Origin: Stratiolaelaps scimitus
Lineage: Eukaryota > Arthropoda > Arachnida > Mesostigmata > Laelapidae
DNA length: 64,000 nt
Assembly (NCBI GenBank): GCA_019614645.1
Contig: JABWDB010000021.1
Span: 1,550,001-1,614,000 of the forward strand
Reading direction: 5' to 3'
A model generated the notes under the pieces. The model was not told the origin of the DNA, did not search any database, and saw only the letters and a list, made by a program, of their open reading frames with translations. A program made the translations under genes and the position numbers. Shown here in pieces: positions 11,725 to 22,115 of the stretch; positions within the stretch are counted from its first letter, which is position 1, and every line of letters begins with the position of its first letter.

Positions 11725-12562
11725 CATTCGGGTTAATAATCAGGCTCTATGACCGTTGTGTATTTCGTCGTTACAAGGTCGCTTCCGCTTCTCTCTCTCT
11801 TTGTGTTATTCTTTCGTGATGGCCGATGTTGATGTCCTCTATTTACTTCCACTGCTTTCGTGTCTTTGACGTAGAATTTATTCGTGACCTACTACCGTCT
11901 ACTCTCATCAAGAGTAATGAAGATTAAGCCTCACTCATAATATAATAATATAGTAATAACAAGTCAACTTTTCCTCGTTCAAGTTGTCATGTTTTCCCTT
12001 GTCGCTCTTACTGAACCAGATATTTTGACGCATAGACCGTGGCTGCTGGCCAGAGCAACCAAAACGAACACCAATTTTCTTCTGAATATCCTTAACAGTC
12101 GCCTGGCTGGAAAGATCGAAGACAAACTGGATTACAGGTTCCGCGGACTCACTCCCAGAAAGCGACATATGTCGCCGATTATTGGCTTTGTTGCCACACT
12201 TGGAGAGATCAAGGATAATCTGCGATGAGCCGGCAAGGCTTTTATCAGATATTCGTTAGCTGCCAGAACCCAAGTGACTCTTCTTCTTTTGCGGTGTCAG
12301 CGCCACTCACCCTTTCCACCAGTGTCTCGTGCTGCTAATTCCTTATTTTCTTTATTCTCTCTACCGAGTGTCGCAGTATGAGGCGTCTACTCATGAGGAT
12401 GCATGTTTACATTTAGGTTATATTCAGGCTAACCTTAGAGGACGAGAACGTGTATTCTGGATCTGTGATCATTAGTGTTGCAAACATGTGTAAATGAGAA
12501 TGCTATGTTAAGCATTATTATAGTAACATAAAAACGTGAAAATTCTTCTCTGAAGCCGATTC

Positions 12563-12643
12563 GTCATCGCAATTACTTGAACGACTTAGTCTCTGGCTAT
12601 CGGAAGCCAGAGGCCGCAGGTTCGAGTCCCGCTGCGTGATGAC
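12563..12643 (+). repeat. tRNA-like SINE head with conserved B-box
   Basis: GTCATCGC (12,563) pairs with GCGTGATGAC (ending 12,643) with one bulge. A perfect 8-bp stem CTCTGGCT/AGCCAGAG (12,591-12,612) has a 6-nt loop. A canonical B-box GGTTCGAGTCC lies at 12,619-12,629. The length and long central stem recall a serine/leucine-type tRNA, but the D-arm and A-box are missing and the loop size is wrong for an anticodon arm. It is followed by GAGAGCTTAAGCATTGTG (12,652 onward), the block found in the repeat at 979-1,038. So this is more likely a SINE than a functional tRNA. Confidence 0.5.
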
Positions 12644-13123
12644 ATATAAGAGAGCTTAAGCATTGTGCGCAACTCCTTTAATAAACCAATAAGGCTTACC
12701 TCTACCTTTGTGCCGGCATTTTAAGATCATAGTCTTTGAAATCCGTGACGTGTCTGAGATTAAATTGTGTTTTGAACATGGAAAAAAAACGTATTTTTTA
12801 GATGCAATTTGCTTTTTTATTCACTGCGGGTCACTACTGATGTCGATAAACTCAAACGTTTTGATGCGCCAACAGAGGTATAATGAAACTCGTATGGAGA
12901 TGGTAGAAAGTCGTTGAATAGAATGGAACATATTTAGTTGATTAAAATAACTATTTTAGTAAAAAAACTACGGACTTGTGCATCAATCGAATAATAATGG
13001 TTTGGATGGTTCTGAGTGGCGCAAGGTCATGTATTGACATTTCGACAGCGGATAAGCGCATTCAAGAGATTAGAGGTTGTATTAGCTTCTAGAAAAAGTC
13101 AGTTTCCCTCTTTCTCTATCTCT

Positions 13124-13124
13124 T

Positions 13125-13160
<36 letters not shown>
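13124..13160. repeat. (TA)n microsatellite in intron 5
   Basis: A near-pure TA run of about 28 bp is followed by TGTATATATA, downstream of a CT-rich stretch. Confidence 0.85.
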
Positions 13161-13161
<1 letters not shown>

Positions 13162-13347
13162 TATGGTGCACAGTCTGGCAAGATCTAGCTAAGCCGTCTG
13201 AAATAGCATTTAATATAAGATGTGTGTTGTTCGTGTTTGCCTGCTTTAGCATACTATTCTTGAGCTTATTTTCCGCATGTAGTACGATAAATTGCTAAGT
13301 GAGTAAATCTTCTCAGTCTTTTGGCATGCTCTTAGTATTATAAGGAA

Positions 13348-13375
13348 CCTGCTTCCCTGTGGACAGGGAAGCAGG
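13348..13375. repeat. Perfect 12-bp hairpin in intron 5
   Basis: CCTGCTTCCCTG and CAGGGAAGCAGG are exact inverted repeats around TGGA. The GC-rich stem (8 of 12 pairs G-C) stands out in AT-rich surroundings. It would form a stable RNA hairpin in the pre-mRNA. Confidence 0.8.
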
Positions 13376-13789
13376 AAACACTATGATTTTTAAGAAGTAT
13401 AGTGTGATGCATGGTTGTGTATTGTTGGTACTGTACTCCTACAACACAGTATTTGATTGAAACTGATTCATCCATCACTGAGTATAGCCGCTATAACATC
13501 CATTCGAAGCGTGTGTGAATACCAACAGTAGTGATAAGACCCTTAACAAAAATGCAAACGTAAGTGAGTTAGGGTGCCAAGAGCGTTGATTACATTTCGA
13601 ATGCAATTGGAATTATGACGCCGGACTAAACGGTAATTAAATTACATGCTCAACCCTCACAAGACACTTATGAATTGCATCTAAACATACACGATTGTGT
13701 TTGCAGGTTATTATCGTCGTCATTATACCTAGCCATATAAATACGTTGACAGCTGTTTTACGATTTCTTTTCGATTTTCGGATATGCAG

Positions 13790-14037
13790 GGACCTCCCGT
13801 CGCCGGCAACAGAGCTGCTACCGTTACCACGTGACTGGATATCGGTACAGCTCGCTCGTCACAAGCACACGTTCGGCTGGTTCAAGCATAACTATAACAC
13901 AACAACGGCCAGCCATAGGGATTCACACAAAGGTCACATCCCACACCATCCCTTGGCCCAGCAAGGCGGGCAGCAAACCGGCCGCGGACAGCATCACACG
14001 CCAAAAGGCCTCCTACTAATGAACGTTGAGCGAAACA
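13790..14037 (+). CDS. Exon 6: basic/aromatic then His/Gln-rich segment
   Basis: Acceptor ggatatgcag|GGAC; donor CGAAACA|GTGAGT (strong). The first G completes Arg377. Then 82 codons give residues 378-459, with one base left over (A). It begins DLPSPATELLPLPRDWISVQ, then LARHKHTFGWFKHNYN (basic and aromatic, ordered-looking), then a His/Gly/Gln linker, and ends KGLLLMNVERN. The leftover A joins GC at 16,408 to give Ser460. Open frames in two other registers over this exon are shadows. Confidence 0.72.
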
Positions 14038-14480
14038 GTGAGTTGATATCTTACGCTGGTATACTGTCACTCACGACCCCTTACTGCCACAACTACAACT
14101 ATATACTTCTATGACAACAACCGAAACTACTTTGTACTACAATTTCTCCCACTGCCTCTCCTTCCATCATTTCATTTCATCGCCGTTTTTTGCGAAGACT
14201 AATCACACAGGACGCAATAATTTTCTTTACTAGGTCATCAGCAACAACATGATTTACGGGAGAAACGCCGGTGAAAGGTGATCAATAAATAACGAAATTA
14301 ATGACTTTTCTTTCGCAATTGCTCTCCACATAGCCTTTAATAATCATTCGTGGAAGACCTTGATTTTTTGATAATAGGGTGCATTATCTCCAGTTCAGGT
14401 GAACAATTAGTGGGCTATGCTTATCGAGGGGGCAAGTCCAGCATCGGTATTTAGCGCTACTTGGACTTAAAGGTCTATTG

Positions 14481-14527
14481 CTTTATTGAAGGAGCTACAA
14501 CGTAAAATTGTAGCTCCTTCAATAAGG
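14481..14527. repeat. Long near-perfect hairpin in intron 6
   Basis: CTTTATTGAAGGAGCTACAA and its near-exact reverse complement TTGTAGCTCCTTCAATAAGG flank a 7-nt loop (CGTAAAA): 19 Watson-Crick pairs and one G-T. A related single arm (GGTTTATTAAAGGAGCTGCA) is present at about 37,495. It could be a small MITE or hairpin-forming element; a small-RNA precursor is also possible. Confidence 0.75.
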
Positions 14528-14749
14528 TGCTTGAGGTCTATGCTGCTCCCGGTGAGACTTGATGATGTTATTATTGTGTTGTTGAATATGAGCGGATTAT
14601 TAAAGGGTAAGAAGAAGTACTAGGTATAGGGGAGATTGTCATTTACTGTTCTCTCCTTGGGATTGCACATCCGAGCCTCAAGGACGATATCGTACAGCAT
14701 CACAAGGTCCAATTCCATTTTCATAATATACGTATCGAGTTATTGTTAC

Positions 14750-16000
14750 TATTTTAGAACAAGTTGTACTTCAGTTATAAAAGTGGTTGCCGACTGCGGT
14801 GGTACTTGTGTTTATAGGTTCATTGTGGTCGAGGCTCACATCTCTTGTGATGTCCTTAAATTCTTCAAGTCCAGAATGGGCGGGCCGATCTTGTGGATGC
14901 TTTTGAATGGCGTTATGAGTGTTAGAAGTCGGATTTGGGTTTGGTGTCTAGGATGCTGTAGTTGCTTCGTCCGGCGCTGCCCGAATCCTTAAACATGCTC
15001 AAGAAAATATTTTGAGCCACCTGCATACGGTGTGCCCAGGACGCGGAGCAAGCTGCACAGAAGTCGGCTGCGTGGGAGATGTGTGGGAGGAAAATCGCTT
15101 TGTATAGTGAGGTTATGACGACAGATCGAGAATGTTCGTGACGACGCGGCTCGAGTTCGTCGATTCGTGCCCTCTTACGGAACAGGTCAGCGACATGAGC
15201 TTTTGTGGAGAGCGTGTCCTCCAATGAGGCTTTACTAAGGATGCATTCCCTGTAGTCTGGTTGTCAAGTGTGAGTGGGGGGGAGGGATGTCTCGAGATGT
15301 CCGAGATGTCAATGCTTGAGTATTTTCGCATTCATTGCAATCTTCTTCGTATCGCACTAAGCTTTCAAGGTGTACAGATACCCCGACATCAGTCCATAGA
15401 TGTGTTCTGCGGACTACCGGCGTATATGCGGATGCTGTCGTAGGCGCACATAAAATGGCAGAACCTTTCACTGCTCTTTCGAAATTGTTGATGAAACACA
15501 ACGATGCTAGAGGACCAATGCAGGAGCCCTAGGGAACCCCTAGTTTGCCGTCCAGTGTCACCGAAGAGAGTGCCGTGCGACTGAAGCGGAGATTTACAAA
15601 CTTGGAGAGTAGGATGTCCAGACGGACGCTCTAGAAGGTCTACTAGAAGTGCGACGTAGCACAGGCAACTGTCCAGTTCGAAACGAGTTGCTTCGGCCAA
15701 ATTGACAATTGCGTATCTTGTCCCACGCTTGCGCCTAAACGCGAACCGATTTTGACTAAGATTTCGTTTTCCTTGAGCTACGTGGAGATTTACTGCACTA
15801 CTTTCTCAATCATTTTATTTAGCGTGGGGAGCGACGTTGCAAATCAGGGTAACGCATGCATTATTGAGACTATCGGGATAGAAGCAGCCAGCTATGATAG
15901 TTTGTCGTGTGATAGTTTTGATTGTATATAGTGGCATCCAACTCCCGGGTTTGCGACGGAGTTCAAAAAGAACAGTACTCTGAGCTCATAGACAGGTTGG
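14750..16000 (-). mobile_element. Degenerate non-LTR retrotransposon (LINE) reverse transcriptase
   Basis: Minus-strand frames, broken by stops and shifts, follow the usual order of a non-LTR RT. A KPGS-type stretch lies near 15,950. A CYVALLVDL block and an HPTL block follow near 15,600-15,660. The RT signature GVP*GSCIGPL (about 15,510-15,540) carries a stop in place of the usual Q. A C-terminal block YKAIFLPHISHAADFCAACS (about 15,050-15,110) resembles the post-RT region of Jockey/I/R1-type LINEs. The catalytic YADD block is not recognisable. It sits antisense in intron 6 and is certainly inactive. Confidence 0.7.
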
Positions 16001-16407
16001 AAGGTGAGCGAACTACTTGTTGGGCCCGGATATTTTGATTCGATGGCTTCAATGTGCGTTTAATAGTTGCAACTACTAGATTTTTGAACTGATTCCAAAG
16101 ATTTACTTTATTTATTTTAAATTTTATTTTAGTCAGGAGCAGCAAAAAAGGATTTGCTCATTTTGAATGAAATTCTTCTCTCTTCTTCTAATTATTATAT
16201 TCTATTCTTAAAGCGGGTTATATTTGATGTACGTTTGTGTTGACAATCTCGAAATTGTATCGAAACTGAAAATCCGTTAAGGGTTGTAGCTAGACGTATT
16301 TGCTTCCATCCTACCACTAGTCAGCCACGATAAACGAGTGTAGATAGATACAAATTAAAAACATGATCATGGTATAACTCATGTGACCGCGTTTTTGCGC
16401 ATTGCAG

Positions 16408-16683
16408 GCCAATTCCCATTCATGACAGTATTATCCTGCCGTGAGACGGAGGTGGCTCGGCTGATCCGAGAGCTGGATGAGTTGCACCTGCCCCCGGGCC
16501 TGGGGCCTCCCATGGGTGGGATGGGTGGCCTGGGAGGTTCGATTGGGGGATCAATGGCAAACCTGGCTAATACCTGCGGAGGCCAACTTGCCTTCGGGGC
16601 GCCAGGCTACTGCGCCAACTGTAGCAACGCAACAACTGACTTCCAACCCATGTCCGCTCAGCAAACAAGAATACATCACACAG
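16408..16683 (+). CDS. Exon 7
   Basis: Acceptor gcgcattgcag|GCC; donor CACACAG|GTAAAA. It encodes residues 460-551 plus G. It opens SQFPFMTVLSCRETEVARLI followed by RELDELHLPPG, which looks like a strand followed by an amphipathic helix. A Met/Gly low-complexity run with MGG repeats (about 500-515) and a short Cys-containing stretch, FGAPGYCANCSNATTDFQ, come next. A repeat copy begins about 30 bp after the donor. This is one of the longest and cleanest exons, with GC content well above the intron. Confidence 0.78.
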
Positions 16684-16711
16684 GTAAAAGCTTTCGTAAA
16701 AGATTCATGAT

Positions 16712-17461
16712 ATATATAAATATTCCCTTTACTTTTTGCATTCTGCCTTACATACATCATTTTGTTAGCTAAAAATTATTCCTCTTACAAAGAAAAGAAA
16801 ACTAAAGTTTGACCCTTTACTTATAACACATCCGTGCTTGGGCAATGTTCTTACCCAGGTTAAAGTCGTTGAAATTCATACTCCGCGCATTTTACAGCAC
16901 TGTATACCATAGTCCAATCCATTCTCTGAACTTATGCAGTAGACCTGAGCCATCAATATGGCCCTCCGCATGTTAGATCGTCGAAAGCTGTCGGCTGCTT
17001 GGCAAGAGGAACCTACTTTGTAGGACCCTGTCTTCAGGACAACGAAGGCCAATACCATGCCTCACTCGAGATTGGCGAATTGAATTGAAAGCTTTGAGTT
17101 TCATAGACTATTTTCAGGGCCTTGTGTTGACCCTTAATTATCGATTCATTAAGGACACCCGATAGCGTACAAGATCTGTACTCTAATAATAGTCATGTAG
17201 TACAACAGAGCGAAAATCAATTCAGGATATAATTGCAAGGGTGCACCCGTTTTAATAGAGTTATATCGACAATATAGTGTTGTATCGACAAGAGTTAATT
17301 ACTGGAATTAAAACACTCACTTCTTATTCATTAGCTGGATAGTTAATAACTCGATTAATTAAGAAGTTTTATTTGCGATCCAGTTGGAAACACTAGTGGT
17401 TGCAGAACTGCTGAAAAGACATCGAAGCAGATCTTGCTTACAAGCATTAGGTAAAGGGAAT
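16712..17461. repeat. 0.75-kb dispersed repeat, copy 1 (intron 7)
   Basis: Nearly collinear with 19,336-20,098 in the same orientation. Shared blocks include TTCAGGACAAYGAAGGCCAA, ATGCCTCACTYGAGATTGGC, GACACCCGATAGCGTACAAG and TATCGACAATATAGTGTTGT, ending GCTTACAAGCATTAGG. Relative to copy 2, this copy lacks about 30 bp after GTTAGA (near 16,978) and a short block near 17,130. I see no coding capacity or clear terminal repeats. Confidence 0.85.
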
Positions 17462-17587
17462 GAAACCGCTAGTGTCTGTCATGACATTGTTATTAAGTCA
17501 TCTTAATGGCTTATACCACGTTCACGGGATATAATTGTTGTCCAAATTATATAAATAATTAAATAAAACCATTTTTCATTTTTGTAG

Positions 17588-17842
17588 GTGCCTACATCGA
17601 AGTAGCGAGTTTAGCGCGACGAAAAGGCGGGGGCCAAGTCATGGGACCTGGGGCAATGCCGTTTGGAGGCCCCATGGAGGATCCGTTGGATAGCCTGGGT
17701 CGCAACAAGAAGATGACGGGGCGACAGGACCTGGACGACTCTCGACTGAGCGGAGCTCCTCCGCAAAGCACTAGTGCCTTAGACGATGACGAAGATGTCG
17801 CCAGCACAGGATATATTGTATCCTTTTTCAGAGTTTTCCCAG
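17588..17842 (+). CDS. Exon 8
   Basis: Acceptor catttttgtag|GTG; donor CCCAG|GTACGT. It encodes residues 552-636 plus G. It starts GAYIEVASLARRKGGGQVMG (a strand/helix-like start with a basic patch), continues as a Met/Gly/Pro stretch, then RNKKMTGRQDLDDSRLSG, an acidic run LDDDEDVAS, and ends GYIVSFFRVFPG (hydrophobic, strand-like). The alternating basic and acidic patches suggest a flexible loop between two structured pieces. The minus-strand frame across it is a shadow. Confidence 0.74.
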
Positions 17843-18576
17843 GTACGTGACAGGCTGCTACTTGATAACGAGCATTAGCGGTACGGATAAGTGTCTATGG
17901 ACGATGTCGTATATTGAATCCAGGCCAATCAAATGCTGTTGTCTGTGGAGCTACTTATATTTTCATTTGCAATCCAACCTTGCACTTGAGTTCGAAGTAG
18001 TGTATCACGAAAAAAATTTGAACGTATATTGACGATATTCTGAAAAGTTCTTAGAATATTAGCAGGGCGCATGATAAGGCATTTGTTACTTGCGGAAGGA
18101 AAATAAAGGGGTGCTAGTTACCAAGACGTGGATTTCAGTTGTAAATCTAGATTTTCTATTTCCCTAGTACTTCTACACAATTATCTTTTCCAGAGCCCTT
18201 AGAAATGGATTTGTTTAATATAAATCGAAAAATTTGATATAGAATATGAATAATATAAATGTGTCGTCCGGCGCTAATCACGATCCATTTTCACCAGAGT
18301 GAAATGTGTTTTAAATAGCTCGTACCAGCTCACAAAGACACGTTATCCAGCAAGATAAGCTGGCCTTGTGTTTCTCGTTGGTGCGGCGAAATTCTGGCTT
18401 TCGTTTTGGCCAACCTCAAAGATGAATGTAAGCTTTGTATACAAATAAGATAACTAAGAAACGACTACTCCAAGATGTATGTACTACTTCTAACACGAAA
18501 GTCTCTGACTTCGAAAACGTAGAGTTTTAGTCTCGTTACCCACCGTTGCGCATTTGCATTCACAGAGGTTGTCCGT

Positions 18577-18655
18577 CTTATAAAGCAGTGCCGAAAGTAG
18601 TGCCGTGGACGTTAAATGTTGGCTGTCAGTTAGACCGGAAAAATCTACTTTGCCC
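18577..18655 (+). repeat. Short dispersed motif, copy c
   Basis: TTATAAAGCAGTGCCGAAAG, TAGTGCCGTGGACGTTAAAT, then GTTGGCTGTCAGTTAGACCG and GAAAAA. The first part matches copy b and the last part matches the start of the minus-strand ORF at 55,265. Confidence 0.55.
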
Positions 18656-18794
18656 CAAAAACATTGGTCAGAACTTTTCATTCCAACGGTAAACTCGTGT
18701 TTCTCTGATAGTCTTAGCCATAGATATTACTGTTGACAGATGATTAGGGAAATTACGGTCGTTTGTTGACTCGATGACCTTCTTCGTTCCTTAG

Positions 18795-18926
18795 GTGAGG
18801 ATAGCGAGCGGCTGGACCGCTCCTGGCCGCTATGGACGGGGGCGCGACAGATCCACGGGCGGCTGCCCAAATGTGTGGGCCTCAATAGGATCTCGTTCCA
18901 TAAGAAGATTGATCCTCACAGCTCAG
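18795..18926 (+). CDS. Exon 9
   Basis: Acceptor cttcgttccttag|GTG; donor AGCTCAG|GTAATT. It encodes residues 637-680 plus G. The sequence EDSERLDRSWPLWTGARQIH and GRLPKCVGLNRISFHKKIDP has no low complexity and looks like part of a folded domain. The leftover G can join GT at 21,982 (Gly, then the terminal exon) or GA at 31,773 (Gly, a candidate alternative exon). Both choices preserve the frame. Confidence 0.78.
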
Positions 18927-19335
18927 GTAATTACTGAGTGACCCACTTATGTCAGTCAGTGGTCTTGTAGATAGTACTACGACAGTGCTCTTCTGCCTGT
19001 CCAATTCGAGCAGATCTATATTTTTTTATATCGTTACGATCCTCGCTATAAAATAGTTGCTAAATAATTAATTGTACAATAATTCAAAATCGAAGACCGT
19101 CTACTGTGCTGTAGGCAAACATTTTTGATGCCACAAAACTTTTTTGCTGATTCATGAGGATGCAATTTATTTATGTGTGGCTTATCTTAGTTCGATGAGC
19201 CTTTTATTATTCTATATGAGATTACTTCTGCCTTCAGCGTTACCCTCTACTACGCTCAGGTATTATTGAGCTTATGTTTGCATTAGGATTTGGAGCAAAA
19301 GATCACATGTAGAAAATTAATTAGGTGCCGCAAGC

Positions 19336-20098
19336 ATATATATATAATTTCCTTTACTTTTTTGTATTCTGTTTTAGTTTCGTTACCTACAAAAAATTTC
19401 AATTACAAAGATACGTTCGACCCTTCCTTATAATATATCCGTGATTCAGGGATAATCTTACCTAGGTTAAATTCGTTGAAACTCATAGTCCGTGCGTTTT
19501 ACGGTATTGCATACCACAGTCCAATCTATTCTTTGAACTTCCGCAGCAGTGATCAATATGGCCTTTTGCGGGTTAGACAGCTGCACTGTGTTGATCAAAT
19601 ACTCGTCGAAAGCTGTAGGCTGGTTGGCACCAGGCAGCTAGCTTGTAGGACCCGTCTTCAGGACAATGAAGGCCAACACCATGCCTCACTTGAGATTGGC
19701 GAATTGAATAGGAAACTTTGAGCTTCATAGACTATTTTCTGGGCCTTGTGTTGGCCCAAATAAATGGACTCATTATCGATTCATTAAGGACACCCGATAG
19801 CGTACAAGATCGGTACTCTAAAAATAGTCATGTCGTATAACAGGGCGAAAATCAATTCAGGATATAATAGCAAGGGTGCACCCGTTTTAATAGAGTTATA
19901 TCGACAATATAGTGTTGTATCGACAAGAGTTAACTAATGGAATTAAAATATTCACTTCATATTCATTAGCTGGATAGTTAATAACTCGATTAATTAATGA
20001 GTTTTATTTGCGATCCAGTTGGAAACACTAGTGGTTGCAGAACTGCTGAAAAAAACATCCAAGCAGATCTTGCTTACAAGCATTAGGGAAAGGGAATA
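19336..20098. repeat. 0.75-kb dispersed repeat, copy 2 (intron 9)
   Basis: Direct-orientation partner of 16,712-17,461, about 2.6 kb away, and the fuller copy. It starts at a short TA run and ends CATTAGGGAAAGGGAAT. Differences from copy 1 are scattered substitutions and small indels, which looks like an old duplication or two independent insertions of one family rather than assembly duplication. Confidence 0.85.
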
Positions 20099-20145
20099 GT
20101 GGTGACAGTTATAACATTATATATATAGTCTAACACGAATTGTGG

Positions 20146-20176
20146 TAAATATATATAATATATATATATATATATA
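20146..20176. repeat. (TA)n microsatellite in intron 9
   Basis: A TA-rich run of about 30 bp directly after repeat copy 2. Confidence 0.8.
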
Positions 20177-21981
20177 TGATGCTTGTAGCAGTAGGTTTTC
20201 AATAATGAAAAGTATGGCTGTACATAGCAGGTTGTCCTCGAAAAGAACAGCACCAAGAGCTTCACGACCTTCTCTGGTTGGTAGTCATTTTGTGTCCATC
20301 CCAACGAACTGTGAAGCTGTTTGCATGACTGGGCCACAACATTTCAGAGGAAGTTCCGAGCCGCATGTTTGCATTATGGGAAATTTAATCTTCTCTGGTA
20401 GAAGTGGTGCATACTGGCCGAATCGAGTCTGTCTCGATTCAATCTCGGTTCACCCTTTCGATGTCGGCAAAGTTCGTTGTGCTACGAAAGCCGAATAGAA
20501 CAAAGAAGAGCGACTAAGCGAAAAGTAGTGGAAAGGTGAATGTCGTACTCATTCATAGTCTCCATAACGACTATAACATAGTACGTTACAGTAAGCTGAT
20601 AATTAAGTATAGAGGGGACGTACGTAGGGCAACCCTTTGACAACTCAGATAACTTAAAAACTAAAGGTCGCTTTGCGCCGACGATGAGCCACTAACCACA
20701 AGTTAGTTTCGCGAATAGCTAATTGGAAAACGCAGATCATAATAGAGGTTATGCTTTAGCTTAATGACTGACAGGGCGATTCTAGATTGTTGAAAATTGC
20801 CAATCCATTGCATTCACACCTGCCGAAGGTATCGTCTAAGACTAAATTATGTAGGCAAGAGAAATTAAAAAATTAATTTAAAATAAATGAAACGTAAGTC
20901 GAGAGGTCCTAATGAGAGAAGGATAGCTATTAATTAGCAGTTTCGCGGAAGATATTGGCCGATACGGAAGGACGAAGGTAGCTGTGAAGGATGGTGGCAG
21001 CTGCACAATATCTAGCAGCATGAGGAAAAATTGGTTCCTTGAAATTAGTGAGATTATTATTATGGGTTGGTATAGGTTGAAAACATCACAGTGATCAACA
21101 CCACTAAATAAAGCAGGATAATATGGAACAAACGTAACACCATATGGAACGTGGAATAACTAAATAAAAATGAGCAACAACTGAAATACTCAATACATAA
21201 GCTGTGGTTGACACCGTTGACTGCGTAGAAGATATATATATATATTTATTACTTCGCATCAATGCTATTATGCATCCTGACGCTGGTACTGCTGTTAAAC
21301 TAAAAGCTGCTGAGCTCCAGTGTTGTTAGCAATTTGACGTCACCCGAATGAAGGGGCCATCTCTCAAAGAGAATTTCTATAGTCGATCTTATGCGTCCGC
21401 TTTCCGTATTCGTATACTCCGATATATTTTATTATAGAGACATAGCAGATCCTATGTCTTGAAGAGTGTGGACGTGCTCCGACCCGCGCCTCGAACCGTG
21501 GTCGATGACATCGATATCAGCGATTTGTAGCCCCTCGCCATATCTTTCTTTTGGTGACACCATCACCAAAACAAACATTCTATTGTGCCAATTTCCTATA
21601 TTGTAAATAAGAAATCGTGTTATTATTTCAAGACACGTCGGTGTAACAGATATTTTTGAGGCCTTCCATCAATTAGTGGTTCGCGGAAATTAGCGAAGTG
21701 CGCCGTTTTGGTTAACAGCAACGTACTCGGGTCTCAAGAGTCATTAGGAAATTATCAAATGTTCAGACTTTCTTCTCAACTCAAACACTTCTTGCAATCC
21801 ATTATCAACAAAAACAAAATAACTAAAAACAATAGCTCTGTTAAACCTTGATAGCTTGAACAAGTAACGCCAAATTTCAATATATAGGTTGTATGGGTTA
21901 GAGGTAATAGGTTAACTTCTGATATATGGTGTCTTGTAATTAACTCATGTATGCGTCTTCATTAATTTGTGTTCTGTGCAG

Positions 21982-22115
21982 GTATCACGTACGTATTGCT
22001 GTGTGAATGCCCACGCATTATGGACTATTTGACGGAGGCGTGCGTGCTCGTTGACCAATTGCGAGCCAGGTGCTGCGGGTATACCGCTCTCTATCGGGTT
22101 ATCGACAGCTTCTGA
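21982..22115 (+). CDS. Exon 10: terminal exon, stop TGA
   Basis: Acceptor gttctgtgcag|GTATC. It encodes residues 681-724, beginning GITYVLLCECPRIMDYLTEA, then CVLVDQLRARCCGYTALYRV, and stops at TGA 22,113-22,115. It has a hydrophobic strand, a probable helix and four cysteines. An in-exon GCCAG|GTGCTG (near 22,070) is a weak donor that could bypass the stop in another transcript. The alternative open frame running on to 22,441 is Asn/Thr-rich from CAA repeats and is best taken as 3' UTR. Confidence 0.7.

Noticed and set aside
12563..12643. Functional tRNA gene
   Set aside because: No D-arm or A-box and an even-numbered central loop; followed by a repeat-family block.
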